A stretch of DNA of 64,000 nt from JBBRMW01 sp965246845 (GCA_965246845.1 CBDFFR010000008.1:62001-126000), one strand, 5' to 3'. Positions 40,328 through 51,100 are shown, counted from the first letter of the stretch. A program made the numbers and translations. The notes: generated by a model not told the origin, from the letters alone.

Positions 40328-42661
40328 ATGGATGCTCTGAAACTGGGTGCGCTGCTGCATGTCATGCCGGATCGGGATGCGTCGCCGCTGCCCTTGCAGC
40401 ACACCGCAATCGATGCCCAGATTGTCGGTCCGGTGGCGACCGTAATTATCCGGCAGCGCTTCGGGAATCCGTTTCGCGAAGCGATCAATCTCACCTATTT
40501 GTTCCCGGTTCCCGAAAAAGGCGCGGTCGTCGATTACACGATCACGATTGGGACGCGCACGATCCACGCCGCGCTCAAGGAGAAGCAGGCCGCGCGCGAC
40601 GCCTATCAACAGGCCGCCGACGCCGGACAGCGTGCAAGCCTGCTCGAACAGCGTCAGCCGAACCTGTTCAGCATTGATCTCGCGAACGTGCAGCCGGGCG
40701 AATCGATCCAGACCGAAATTACAATCGAGGATCGCCCCGTTTACAGCGATGGTCAGTATACATTCGTCGTGCCGATGGGCATCACGCCGAAATACCACTC
40801 ACCACAGCAGCTAGGCGACGGTCGCGAGGTCAACCCACCCGCAGCGTTCAGCCACGAACCGATTGGTCCGGTCGCGCTGCGCCTTGTCGCCAATATCGGC
40901 GTGACTGCAGGCGACCCGACCAGCTCTTCGCACAAAATCGCAGTCGAACGCAAAGGTGACGCCGAGTTCAGTCTGACTCTCGCGGAGCCGACTATTCCCG
41001 ATAAGGATTTTGTGCTGCGCTATCCGGTCGGTGAAGCGAACATCGCGGCGGCAGCATGGGTCAGCGCGCGTCCCAATTCGCCGGATACGCCCGATTACGC
41101 GCTGGTGACGGTCGTGCCGCCGCGCCGCGCCGACCTGAACGCCGAACTGGAAGCGCGCGAATTCCTGTACGTGATTGACCGCTCCGGCTCGATGTCGGGC
41201 GGTCCGCTGGAGCAGGCGAAAAATGGCGTGAAGGTCGCGCTACGGGCGATGTCGGAGCGTGACACGTTCAGCATTCAAGCCTTCGATGATAAGGTGGAAT
41301 GGTTCGAGGCGACCCCGCAACAGGTCACGCAAGAGGCGGTGAACGCCGCCGAACGCTGGTTGAACAAGATCGAGGCGCGTGGCGGTACGGAAATCGTCGG
41401 CGCGCTTGATGCTGCACTTAATGTTCGCGCCGATGCAGAGCGCACGCGCTATATCGTCTTCCTGACCGATGGCGCGGTGACGGATGACGAAGGCGCGTTG
41501 CGCGCACTTCGCAAAGGACGTAATCAGGCGCGCGTCTTCACCTTCGGGATTGGTCCATCGGTCAACCGCTCGCTGCTCGTCAAACTGGCCGAAGGCGGGC
41601 GCGGCGCGGTGGAGTTCCTCACGCTCAAGGACGACATCGAAGCGGCAATTACGCGCTTTCAGAACCGCGTGAGCTACCCGGCGCTGCTCGATTTGAGGCT
41701 CGCGTGGGACGGCGCGGAAGCGTGGGACGTGTACCCCGCGCTGCTGCCGGATGTCTATATCGGGCAGGCGCTCGAAGTCGCCGGACGGCTCAAGCGCACG
41801 GGTGGCGCGACAGCGCTCCGGGTGATAGGCAAACGCGCGGGGCAGCCCGTCGAAATTTCGGTCGCGATACCGCCCGCGAGCGCGCATATCCCGGCCATCG
41901 AACGCCTGTGGGCGCGGGCGCGTATCGAAGCGCTGTTCGATCAACTGCGCGCGAAGCCAAACGAAATTGAATCTGTGCGCAGCCAGATTATCAGCATCGC
42001 GCTCGAACACCTGATCGCGACCGCGTTCACGTCGTTCGTCGCCATCGACAGTGAGATCACGAAGCAAACCGCCGAGCGGGATGTAGAAATTTCTACTCCG
42101 CTGCCGGAGGGCTTGACGTTCGATCCCTACCGTGCAGAGGAGCGCGCACGCGGAATAACCCTGACAGGTGGAGGCGTGGCGTTTCTCATGGCCGCGCCGA
42201 GTCCTATGGCTGCCTCGGCTGCGCCACCTAGCGTAGAACCTATTGACGCCCTATCAGTTCCCATCGAGTCAATGGCTATGTCAAAGCGGGTGCTTGCCAG
42301 TCTCGAAGCCACGCGAGAAAATGTATCGGCTCCCGCAGGATCAATCAAAGCGCTTTCGCGTTCGCAAGCTATGGATGGCTCATGGGGATTGCAAAACGAA
42401 GTAAAGCTGCATGAGACAGTCGACGCGCTGCGTACATTCATCGCCGCCGGACACACTACGCAGAGCGGAAACTATCGCCGTCAGTTGTTGAAGGCGGCGC
42501 AGTGGCTCGTCGCGTGGCTGCAAGGTCAAACGGTAGCCAGTGCGGACGCAGGGATAGCGCTGCTCGTACTGCGTGAACTTGATCAAGCCGACGGTGGGCA
42601 GTTTGAAAGCGCTCTGCAACTCAGATTCGACAAGGAAGCGGCGATCCGCTTAACCTCATAA
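40328..42661 (+). CDS. VIT and VWA domain protein (inter-alpha-trypsin-inhibitor-like)
   Basis: A 777-residue protein. Residues about 10-135 are a VIT domain (QHTAIDAQIVGPVATVIIRQ, INLTYLFPVPEKGAVVDYTI, EKQAARDAYQQAADAGQRAS, LFSIDLANVQPGESIQTEI). A VWA domain begins near 275 with the MIDAS set YVIDRSGSMSG, GGTEIVGAL and VFLTDGAVTDDE. The C-terminal 270 residues include an alpha/beta region and a final helical part. No signal peptide is visible, unlike many members. Bacterial VIT-VWA proteins are thought to be metal-dependent adhesion or assembly proteins; specific partner unknown. Confidence 0.9.
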   Translation: MDALKLGALLHVMPDRDASPLPLQHTAIDAQIVGPVATVIIRQRFGNPFREAINLTYLFPVPEKGAVVDYTITIGTRTIHAALKEKQAARDAYQQAADAGQRASLLEQRQPNLFSIDLANVQPGESIQTEITIEDRPVYSDGQYTFVVPMGITPKYHSPQQLGDGREVNPPAAFSHEPIGPVALRLVANIGVTAGDPTSSSHKIAVERKGDAEFSLTLAEPTIPDKDFVLRYPVGEANIAAAAWVSARPNSPDTPDYALVTVVPPRRADLNAELEAREFLYVIDRSGSMSGGPLEQAKNGVKVALRAMSERDTFSIQAFDDKVEWFEATPQQVTQEAVNAAERWLNKIEARGGTEIVGALDAALNVRADAERTRYIVFLTDGAVTDDEGALRALRKGRNQARVFTFGIGPSVNRSLLVKLAEGGRGAVEFLTLKDDIEAAITRFQNRVSYPALLDLRLAWDGAEAWDVYPALLPDVYIGQALEVAGRLKRTGGATALRVIGKRAGQPVEISVAIPPASAHIPAIERLWARARIEALFDQLRAKPNEIESVRSQIISIALEHLIATAFTSFVAIDSEITKQTAERDVEISTPLPEGLTFDPYRAEERARGITLTGGGVAFLMAAPSPMAASAAPPSVEPIDALSVPIESMAMSKRVLASLEATRENVSAPAGSIKALSRSQAMDGSWGLQNEVKLHETVDALRTFIAAGHTTQSGNYRRQLLKAAQWLVAWLQGQTVASADAGIALLVLRELDQADGGQFESALQLRFDKEAAIRLTS

Positions 42662-42664
42662 CAG

Positions 42665-42779
42665 GAACAATCCAGCCGCCCGGCCATGAATGGGCCGGGC
42701 TATTACGGTTGATACGATTTGATCTGGCGCGTACAGGACCGTAATAGCGCGGTGGATTTATTCACGCGCGGCGATTGCG
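42665..42779 (-). repeat. Family B intergenic repeat (about 115 bp)
   Basis: In reverse orientation to the copy at 28952. The strongest part is CCGCCCGGCCATGAATGGGC continuing CGGGCTATTACGG, a palindrome-rich block, followed further on by GACCGTAATAGCGCGGTGG and GCGCGGCGATTGCGG. Confidence 0.7.
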
Positions 42780-42788
42780 GATATGCCA

Positions 42789-44396
42789 TCATGACGCGAT
42801 CCACTTCTGCCACGCCAGATCGAATTGTTCAAAGGTCAACCCGGTCACAGCCTTGATCGCGTCTCCGAACTCCATTGTGCGCGCGAGGGCGAGATAGAGC
42901 CGCCCCAGCGCGTCGTTGCCATACTGCGTTTTGAGGAATTTGATCACCGTCTGGCCGACGTGATACGGCCAGGCGTTCGTCTTTTTATCCGGCGAAATCA
43001 GCGACAAGCCCATTTGCAGCGAGGGCGCGCCGTACTGTTTGACCATCGCGCGCGTGAACTTTTCGCCGTCGATCTCCGGGTAGGTTTCCATATAGCGCGC
43101 CGTGCCTTCGATGAACCATTGCGGCAACGCGCGCTGGATCGATTGAAATTGGAAAACGTGCGTGAGTTCGTGCCGGACAATCGAATACGCCGTGAATTTG
43201 ACGCTGTTGTACGTCACCGCGACCAGCCCACCCCACTTGCCGCTCGCCACGCCAATCGCGGAGATGACGCCTTCATCCTGCGGCGGGTCCCATTCGAGAT
43301 AATCCTTGTAGGTGCTGTAAATGACGATATGCGGCTTATATATCAGCTTGTAATCGAATTCGCGCTGCAAATCCTCGACGCTCGTATCGGCGGCGGCCTT
43401 GTAAATCGCGAGGTTCGCGGCGGTCTGGTTGTAGGTGTAGAGGACAGTGTACTTCGTCTCCGTGCGCAGCCACGCATGGCGCTTGTCGGCGTAATCGTTG
43501 GAAACGTGTTCGGTGCGGAAGACGTGGCCGAAATCATCCGTGAAAACCCACCACGTCTCGAACGCTTGCCAGGGGATTTGCAGCGAAAACGTCCTGTCCC
43601 ACTGGAAACTGAACGTAACGGGTTTGCCCTTCTCGCCCGCCTGTTGTATGCGCGCCTCGTAATCTTCGATGACCAGCCCGCGATTTTGCGTGATGAAGAA
43701 GCGCGCGTTGGTGATGCTGTTCTCCGGCTGCACCGTCACTGTGAAAAGCGCCGAATCGGGAAAATTACTCTTGAATGTCGTGGTCGATTTGATGATCGGC
43801 AGGTCGTCGCGGGCATCGTTGCGCGGCGCTTCCGTGATCTTGAACGTGCCGTCCTTGCTTTGCAGTCGGTTCCCGAATTCATCGACGACTATCCAGTGAT
43901 AGGTGAGCGTGCTTTCATCGACCGGGACCTGATCCAGAAAGATCGAGGTTTCCAGTTTGACGGCCTGCTGTGGTGTTTGTGGCGGTAATACGGCATCCTT
44001 CCCGGAGGCGGTCTTGCTTTTGGCGAAGGTCCATTCCACGCGCGCGGACTGGACGGGCGCGGCCTGCGGCGTGACGTACAGCGTAAAGGTGATCTCGCTG
44101 CTGCGCAGGGTCGCGAATGTGTTCTCGACGCGCAGCGCGGTCGCATCCGGCGTGTAAGTGATCGTCGGCGTGAGCGTCGCTTCGGCGGTCGCGCGCCGGA
44201 ACGCAAGCGGCGTATAGGTCGCTGTTGGACCGAGCGGTAAGGGACGGGGCGTCGGCACATCGGTTGCCTGTGCGACAACCACTGTCGGCGGCGCAGGCGG
44301 CGGGCTACCCGCACCGCAGGCCGCACATAGCACCAGCAAGGCCGCGCCGACAAGTGTATAATGCGCGAAACGTCGAAGGGCTGCTTTGAACGCCAT
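42789..44396 (-). CDS. Lipoprotein with gluzincin-type (peptidase MA-like) domain
   Basis: A 535-residue protein. The N-terminus YTLVGAALLVLCAACGAGS has a lipobox (LCAAC), so it is probably a surface lipoprotein, followed by a Pro/Thr-rich spacer. Residues about 120-300 are beta-rich. The peptidase domain has the zinc motif HELTHVF (HExxH) at about 415 with the downstream WFIEGTARYMET holding the third ligand Glu, as in peptidase-MA-type gluzincins, and ends with FDLAWQKWIAS. Activity is likely extracytoplasmic proteolysis. ATG 44396 gives the signal peptide; it is divergent from the triple-PDZ gene and may share its control region. Confidence 0.85.
   Translation of the reverse strand: MAFKAALRRFAHYTLVGAALLVLCAACGAGSPPPAPPTVVVAQATDVPTPRPLPLGPTATYTPLAFRRATAEATLTPTITYTPDATALRVENTFATLRSSEITFTLYVTPQAAPVQSARVEWTFAKSKTASGKDAVLPPQTPQQAVKLETSIFLDQVPVDESTLTYHWIVVDEFGNRLQSKDGTFKITEAPRNDARDDLPIIKSTTTFKSNFPDSALFTVTVQPENSITNARFFITQNRGLVIEDYEARIQQAGEKGKPVTFSFQWDRTFSLQIPWQAFETWWVFTDDFGHVFRTEHVSNDYADKRHAWLRTETKYTVLYTYNQTAANLAIYKAAADTSVEDLQREFDYKLIYKPHIVIYSTYKDYLEWDPPQDEGVISAIGVASGKWGGLVAVTYNSVKFTAYSIVRHELTHVFQFQSIQRALPQWFIEGTARYMETYPEIDGEKFTRAMVKQYGAPSLQMGLSLISPDKKTNAWPYHVGQTVIKFLKTQYGNDALGRLYLALARTMEFGDAIKAVTGLTFEQFDLAWQKWIAS
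44357..44362 (+). promoter_or_regulatory. Possible -10 element for the triple-PDZ gene
   Basis: TATAAT in TGTATAATG, inside the first codons of the divergent lipoprotein gene and 24 bases before the TTG at 44386. Confidence 0.35.
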
Positions 44397-45540
44397 ACGC
44401 GAAATCCTTCCGCTTTGGAGCAAGTATACGCGCTGTCGCGCCGCCGCACGATGGACTCTCATGCTACTTTGCAGTTTTGTTACGGGTCTGATATTTACCC
44501 AATCGACCGCAAGCGCGCAAACGCCGCCGATTACGACTACCAGCGCAAGCAGCACTCCCGCCGCTGCGCCAATCTACCTCGGCTTCTTGACGCGCGGGAC
44601 CGCGCAGGGGGTCGAAGTGGTGACGGTGTTGAGCGGCTCCCCGGTCGATGTGGCAGGTATCCGCGCGGGCGATGTGTTGATCGCGATCAATGGCCTCGCC
44701 GTCGACGCGAGCCAGCCGCTCGCCTCGCAGCTTGCCGCTCTACGCGCCGGGCAGCCCGCGCGCTTCACCCTGCAACGTGGCGCGCAACGCTTCGATGCGA
44801 TGGTTACACCCGGCCTGCCGCCGACCGCCACGCTTTTCGCGGGGACCGGGTTGCCGCCAACTTCTGCTGCCGCGCCGACCATCTACACCACGCCCATTTC
44901 CAACCCCGGACGCGCGGCGGTCGGCTTCGGGCTGGTCGATTCGGGCAGCGGCATTCGCATTGAAAAGGTGGTCGAGGGGTCGCCCGCCGCGCGTGCCGGG
45001 CTGCTTCGTGACGACATCGTGGTGAGCATCGACGGCGCGCCGATTACGAGCGTCGGCGCGGCGCAGGCGCTGCTTTCCGGCAAAGCGCCGGGACAATCCG
45101 TGCGGATCGTCGTGCAGCGCGCCGGGCAGCCGTTGACCTTTACGCTACTGCTGGCCGATAGCGGTTCGCTTGCCGCGACTTCGGTTCCTGTCATCGGTGC
45201 GACCACGCCAGCCGCAGCGCGCAGCCCCTACCCCGGTGAGCAAATCCGGCTTGGCGTGAGCTATGAAGTGCTGTCGCCCGCGCTGGCCGTCGCGCGCAAC
45301 CTGCCCGTCGTCAGCGGCGCGTATATCACGGCGGTCGAGCCGGATAGCCCTGCCGCCGCTGCCGGGATTCAGGTCGCCGACATCATCACCGAAGTCGAGG
45401 GCGACAAGGTGGACGCCAAGCGCACGCTTGCCCTGCGCATGTTGCCCTACGGTCCGGGCGATCAGGTGCTGCTGACTGTTGTACGAGGTGAGCAAACGCT
45501 GAATATCAGCGTGCTGCTTGCCATACGCGGGGTAGCGTAA
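44386..45540 (+). CDS. Exported protein with three PDZ domains
   Basis: A 384-residue protein. A signal peptide is suggested by RCRAAARWTLMLLCSFVTGL followed by IFTQSTASAQ; the positive residues lie upstream of the ATG at 44461, so the TTG at 44386 (or another upstream start) is preferred. Three PDZ domains follow: residues about 60-135 (VLSGSPVDVAGIRAGDVLIA), 180-265 (KVVEGSPAARAGLLRDDIVV) and 295-380 (AVEPDSPAAAAGIQVADIIT). There is no protease domain, unlike HtrA or Ctp. It may be a scaffold outside the membrane. The divergent lipoprotein peptidase next to it is an obvious candidate partner. Confidence 0.8.
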   Translation: MNAIREILPLWSKYTRCRAAARWTLMLLCSFVTGLIFTQSTASAQTPPITTTSASSTPAAAPIYLGFLTRGTAQGVEVVTVLSGSPVDVAGIRAGDVLIAINGLAVDASQPLASQLAALRAGQPARFTLQRGAQRFDAMVTPGLPPTATLFAGTGLPPTSAAAPTIYTTPISNPGRAAVGFGLVDSGSGIRIEKVVEGSPAARAGLLRDDIVVSIDGAPITSVGAAQALLSGKAPGQSVRIVVQRAGQPLTFTLLLADSGSLAATSVPVIGATTPAAARSPYPGEQIRLGVSYEVLSPALAVARNLPVVSGAYITAVEPDSPAAAAGIQVADIITEVEGDKVDAKRTLALRMLPYGPGDQVLLTVVRGEQTLNISVLLAIRGVA

Positions 45541-45608
45541 ACTGGTAAATTGGGAGTAGACTAATTGACGGGCAGACCCCATTGCATATTCGGCTCAGGA
45601 GCCTGACT

Positions 45609-47942
45609 TTGCCTTCCTTCGACATTACCGAAGCGGAAATCCGGCAGCGTTGCCGGGCGCTGCTGGATGCGGCGCTCGATGAAGCGGCGCGGATGCACCA
45701 TAATTACATCGGGACCGAACACCTCTTCAACGCAATTACGAAGAGCGAGGATAGCTTCGTCTCGCGCCTGTTGATGCAGGCCGGCCTGGACCCGCGCATG
45801 GTCCGCAACGAGGTCCGGCGCGAGGTCGGGCAGGGCGATGAAGAAGTGCAACCCGACCCTCCACTGACGCCGCGCGCTTACCGGGTCCTCGTCGCGGCAG
45901 CCTACTACGCGGAAGATTACAATGGCGCGCAGGTCAGCGACGCGCATTTGCTGCTCGCCATGATTCAAGATGGCGACGGCGTAGCAATCCGCAAATTGCG
46001 CGCGCTCGGCGTAGACCTCGAAGTGTGGGTCGAACATTTGCTCGTTGAACTGGAACGCTCGTCCGGCCTGAATGCCGATGCGCTCCCGCCGCTTCCGGAG
46101 AGCGCGCCGCTGCACTTCGATACCTCGCATCCACCGGGCGACCGCACACAAACGCCGCTGCTCGACCGCTACGGGCGCGACCTCGTGCAGCTCGCGCGCG
46201 ACGGCAAGCTGACGCCCGCGATTGGCCGCGAAGCCGAAATCCGCAGCGTCGCGCGCACGCTCACGCGCAGCAAGAAAAACAATCCGCTGCTGCTCGGCGA
46301 TGCAGGCGTCGGCAAAACCGCCGTTGTCGAAGGGCTGGCCTATAATATCGCGCATGGCCTCGCGCCCGCGCCGCTGCTCGGCAAGCGGATCGTGCAAATC
46401 GACATCGGTACGATTGTCGCGGGGACCAGCCTGCGCGGACAGTTCGAGGAGCGGCTGGTCGGGTTGGTCGAAGAGACGCGCCTGTCACCGGATGTAATTT
46501 TATTCATCGATGAAATTCACACGATTGTCGGCGCGGGCGATACGATTGACTCCAACCTCGACGCGGCGAACATCCTCAAGCCGCCGCTTTCGCGCGGGGA
46601 GATCGCGTGCATCGGCGCGACCACGCACGAGGAATACCGTAAGGTCATCTTGCAGGATTCGGCGCTGGAGCGGCGCTTCCGTACCATCGACATCAACGAG
46701 CCATCGCCCGCCGATACGCTTCTGATCCTGCAGGGCGCGCAGGCGCGTTATGCCGCGCATCATGCCGTCGAGATTTTGCCGGAAGCGCTTAAGGCAGCGG
46801 TAGACCTCAGCGGCAGGTACATGATCAACCGTCGCCAGCCCGATAAATCGCTCGATCTGCTGGATGAGGCGTGCGCGCGGCTGGTCATCCAGAGTGCCGC
46901 CGATAGTGCCACCAACTCTGCACCGCGCATCGTCACGCCGGAAGTGATCGCGGATGTGCTTGCGGAGTGGACGGGCATCCCGGTCCGCGAATTGAACGCC
47001 GATGAGCGCCGCCGCTTTGCCAATATCGAGGCCGACCTGCGCGCGGTCGTGGTCGGGCAGGAACACGCGATACAGGCCGTCGCCGAAGCGATCAAGACGC
47101 ACCGTGCGGGGCTTTCCGACCCCGGACGGCCTGTCGGCGTGTTCCTGTTCCTCGGACCCAGCGGCGTCGGCAAGACCGAACTGGCGAAGGCACTGGCCGC
47201 CAATCTGTTCGGCTCCGAAGATGCGCTGATCCGCTTCGATATGTCCGAATTTCACGATGAACATACCGTCGCGCGGCTGATTGGCTCACCGCCCGGTTAT
47301 AAGGATTCGGCGCGCGGCGGCCAGCTCACCGAAGCGCTGCGCCGCAAGCCCTACGCTGTGATCCTGCTCGACGAAGTGGAAAAAGCCGCGCCGGAAGTCT
47401 TCGATATTTTCCTGCAAGTCTTCGATGACGGGCGGTTGACCGACGCGCGCGGCACGACCGCCGATGCGCGCCACGCGGTCTGGATCATGACCAGCAATGT
47501 CGGCACAGCGGAGAGCGGTAAGGCGCTCGGCTTCGCGGGGGGAGGCTACCGCCCGCCCGCCTACGAGCAGCACCTCAAGCGCTTCTTCCGTATCGAGTTC
47601 CTCAACCGTTTGGATGAAGTCGTCATCTTCAACCCGCTCCACGCGGAAGCGCTCGAAAGCATCCTCGATTTGCAGCTTCGCGAACTGCGCGAACGGCTGG
47701 CCGTACAAGGTCACACATTGCTGCTCGGCGACGACGCGCGTGCGTTGATCTTCCGGCAGGGGACCGACGCGGTGAATGGCGCGCGTCCGCTGCGGCGTGC
47801 CGTCGAACGGCTGCTCACGCGCCCACTCAGCAATTATCTTTTGGAAGCGACACCCGCGCCTGGTGCAGTGATCATCGCGCGCGTTGGTGAGGATAGCGCG
47901 CGGCTGCATCTGGAAGCGCAGGCTCCCGCAAACGCAGGTTAG
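45609..47942 (+). CDS. ClpC/ClpA-like double AAA+ unfoldase without a ClpB-type middle domain
   Basis: A 777-residue Hsp100 protein. The TTG at 45609 is chosen for AGGAG at 45597-45601. Residues 1-150 are a Clp N-domain (HHNYIGTEHLFNAITKSEDS, LTPRAYRVLVAAAYYAEDYN). D1 Walker A is GDAGVGKT at about 230 and Walker B is VILFIDEIHTIVGAG. D2 has GPSGVGKT at about 516, ILLDEVEKA and MTSNVGTAESG. The 50-90 residue coiled-coil M domain of ClpC/ClpB is absent between the AAA+ modules, as in ClpA. Whether it binds ClpP is unclear, because a canonical IGF/L-loop is not evident to me. Confidence 0.9.
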   Translation: MPSFDITEAEIRQRCRALLDAALDEAARMHHNYIGTEHLFNAITKSEDSFVSRLLMQAGLDPRMVRNEVRREVGQGDEEVQPDPPLTPRAYRVLVAAAYYAEDYNGAQVSDAHLLLAMIQDGDGVAIRKLRALGVDLEVWVEHLLVELERSSGLNADALPPLPESAPLHFDTSHPPGDRTQTPLLDRYGRDLVQLARDGKLTPAIGREAEIRSVARTLTRSKKNNPLLLGDAGVGKTAVVEGLAYNIAHGLAPAPLLGKRIVQIDIGTIVAGTSLRGQFEERLVGLVEETRLSPDVILFIDEIHTIVGAGDTIDSNLDAANILKPPLSRGEIACIGATTHEEYRKVILQDSALERRFRTIDINEPSPADTLLILQGAQARYAAHHAVEILPEALKAAVDLSGRYMINRRQPDKSLDLLDEACARLVIQSAADSATNSAPRIVTPEVIADVLAEWTGIPVRELNADERRRFANIEADLRAVVVGQEHAIQAVAEAIKTHRAGLSDPGRPVGVFLFLGPSGVGKTELAKALAANLFGSEDALIRFDMSEFHDEHTVARLIGSPPGYKDSARGGQLTEALRRKPYAVILLDEVEKAAPEVFDIFLQVFDDGRLTDARGTTADARHAVWIMTSNVGTAESGKALGFAGGGYRPPAYEQHLKRFFRIEFLNRLDEVVIFNPLHAEALESILDLQLRELRERLAVQGHTLLLGDDARALIFRQGTDAVNGARPLRRAVERLLTRPLSNYLLEATPAPGAVIIARVGEDSARLHLEAQAPANAG

Positions 47943-48122
47943 TCCTCACTCTAATAGTTTATTACAACTGGAATACCTTCTAAATATATGTTTTTAGTAT
48001 CCCGAATAATCAATGAACCATAAATATTTAAAGTTGTAACAACTTTAGAATATATTTTTCCTTGTGAATTATTCATCAGCGGCTTATATTCGCACCACCT
48101 TCTCATCAACGCAGGTGCAATC
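47943..48122. other. A+T-rich intergenic stretch
   Basis: About 180 bases far richer in A+T than the window, with words such as AAATATTTAAAGTTG and AATATATTTTTCC. A minus-strand frame of 77 codons spans it (MRRWCEYKPLMNNSQGKIYS and later IYLEGIPVVINY) but I recognise no family. Either a control region of the kinase gene or a remnant of imported DNA. Confidence 0.45.
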
Positions 48123-51100
48123 TTGAGCGGCATCCCACCCTCACAATACTCAGTCGACTCCCTCTTCACACTCTCCGAGCGCATTTATAAAGCCGAGCAG
48201 CCGGAAGCGCTCGTTGATGTCTTACATGACGTACCGCAGATGGAAAACGCTTTCAGCCTTACGCTTCTGTACGTCGATAACGATGCTGCGGGCAACCCGC
48301 TCACGCTTACGCTGGTCAGCAGCAGCAATCGCGCTCAGTCACAATCAGGCGTGACCGTTTCTGTCGGCACTCGCTTTTCGTTTGCCGAGTATCCTTTCTC
48401 GAAGCTGTGGTTTGGCAGCCCGAATAACATCACCGTCATTCCCGATCTCGAAGCCAGCGTAACTGTAGACGAGAACTCGAAACGGCTTCTCTCCCGATCT
48501 GGTACAAAGGCACTGGTCTTACTCCCCCTGCTCGAAGACGGGCTGTGGGTCGGATTGATGATCATCACCTGGCATCAAACACACACATTCACGGCGCAGG
48601 CTGAACGATTTTATGAAGCGGTCGCACATCTGCTCAGTGGTCGCGTCGCGACGCTGCGTGCGCAAGACAAGCTACGCACCCAGATCACCGAGAATGAACT
48701 GATTGCAACCATTATCGCGGCGCTCTCACGAGCCACCGACGAAGCAGCGATTTTGCAGGCGTTGACCCCATTCGCGCAACGTTACCACGCTGACCGGATG
48801 AGCCTCTCGTACTTCTACATGGATGCACCCGGCCAACCGGACGAATTTGAGGTGGTGGCCTCAAAGAATCTTTCGTCTGCCGAGGGGATGGTCTCCGTCG
48901 ATGGCTTGCAAGGGCTGCGCTTCAAGACGGAACTATTCGGGATGCTCAAGCCGATGATGGCAAACAGCGATATGCCGCACATTATCGAGGATGTGGCGGC
49001 AGATACCGATCTCGATGAGTCGGCGCGCCAAATCGCGATCCAGCAGGGCGTCAAAGCAGCCGTCACGATTGCCTTGAAGATCGCGGATCGCTGGCTCGGC
49101 GTCATTACATTGCAGTGGGCTGCTCCTGCGCACTTCGATGAGTCCTTGAAAGGCATCATCGCGGTGTTGCGTCCCAGCGTCGAAGCAGCAGTCCTCGCAC
49201 GGCGTAATCTACTTGAAGCGAACGCGCGTCGCGAACAAGCCGAAGCGCAGGCGCACATCAGCGAATCGCGTCTACAACAATTCGTGAGCGATGCGGCGGT
49301 CATCATCTTCGGTATCGGTAAGGATGGAAAGTTCACCCTCTCCGAAGGCGCGGGTCTCAAGGCGCTTGGCCTTACTCCGGGGCAAGCGGTTGGTGGTGAT
49401 GCCTTCGAGATGTACAGTGCGTTCCCTAATGTGCTTGAGGCGTTGAAGCGCGCGCTGAACGGTGAAGAAATGCAGGTAGAGTTGCAGCTTGGCGAAGAGC
49501 TGGTATTCCAGAGCGTGTTCTCGCCTTCTTACGACGCAAGTGGAACGTTCCTCGGAGTTACAGGCGTTTCGATGAATATTTCCGACCGCCGCAAGGCCGA
49601 ACGCGAACGCGACCAGTTCATCGCCAACCTGCTGGAAGAGTCAAAACGTCGTGAGCAAGCCGAAGCGCAAGCGCGGATAAGCCAAACACGCTTGCAACAA
49701 ATCGTCGCCAACGCACCCTTCGCCATCTATTCGACCGATAAAGCGGGTGTCCTGAATTTCTTCGACGGTGCGGGGCTGAAACCGCTCGGCCTCAAGCCGG
49801 GGCAGCTTGTCGGCGTCAACGTCATGGAGCTGTATCCGAACGAACCGCGCGTGCGCGCAGGCGTCCAGCGTGCGCTCAATGGCGAAGAAGTGCGCGAAGC
49901 ACTGGATCTCGACGGCGTGATATATGAAAATATATATACGCCAATCTTCGATGACAACGGGCAGCCCAACGGCCTGATTGGGCTTGGTATTGATGTCACG
50001 GAGCGCGACAAACTGATCAATGAATTGCGCGAAAGCGGCCAGCGTCTCGACATCGCATTGGAAGGCGCGAAGCTCGGCGTGTGGGACCAGAATCTGATCA
50101 CAAATGAAATCGGCTACAGCGATCAATGGGCAAGGCTACTCGGTTATCAGCCGGAAGAATTGCTGGCGTTTTCCAAAGCCGGGGAACTGCTGGTTCATCC
50201 GGACGATCTGCAACGCATAACCGAAAACCTCGTTGCCTATTTATCAGGACATATCCCCGAGTATGTCAATGAAGTACGCATCAAGGCTAAATCCGGTGAG
50301 TACAGGTGGGTTCTTTCATCCGGTCGTATCGTCGAACGTCTGCCCGATGGACAACCCGCCCGAATCGTCGGCGTCCAGTTTGACATCAATGATCGCAAAC
50401 TGGCGGAACAGGACCGCGAGCGCCTGATCCGCGAACTGCGCGAAACGGCGCGCTTCAAGGACGAATTCCTGGCAACGATGAGCCATGAACTGCGTACCCC
50501 GCTCAACGCCATGATCGGTTTGCTTGGTATCGTCCTGATGGGCAACCGCGTCTCTGATATGGACAAGAACATGATCGTCCGCGCCCGCGCTAATAGCGAG
50601 CGACTACTCAGTCTGATCAACAACATCCTCGACATCAGCCGAATGGAAGCCGGACGGCTTGAAATCGTGCCGTCCGATGTAGATATGCGCGGCATGTTGG
50701 CGAAGGTCGAACGCGATTTGAGCGTCCTCGCGGAGCAGAAGAAGCTCGATCTGCGCGTCGAAATCGACCCCGAAATGCCAGCTACCTTGCGCGTCGATGA
50801 AGACGCAGTAAACAAAATTCTGATCAATCTGGTCGGCAACGCGGTCAAATTCACCGAAAAGGGTCACGTTATCGTTCGGCTCGCCCAGCGCGCGGACGCA
50901 CTGCGCATTGAAGTACAGGACTCCGGGATCGGTATTCCGGTTCACCAGCGCGAGATCATCTTCGATAGCTTCCGGCAGGCCGATGGTTCGACCACGCGGC
51001 AGTATGGCGGCAGCGGCCTCGGCCTGAGCATCGTGCGCAACCTGTGCCGCGCGATGGATGGCTCAATCCGTGTCGAAAGCGAAGTCGGCATCGGCAGTAC

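Noticed and set aside
47951..48184. 77-codon minus-strand frame in the A+T-rich gap as a gene
   Set aside because: It overlaps the start of the large kinase gene and has no family resemblance or ribosome binding site; kept only as a description of the gap.
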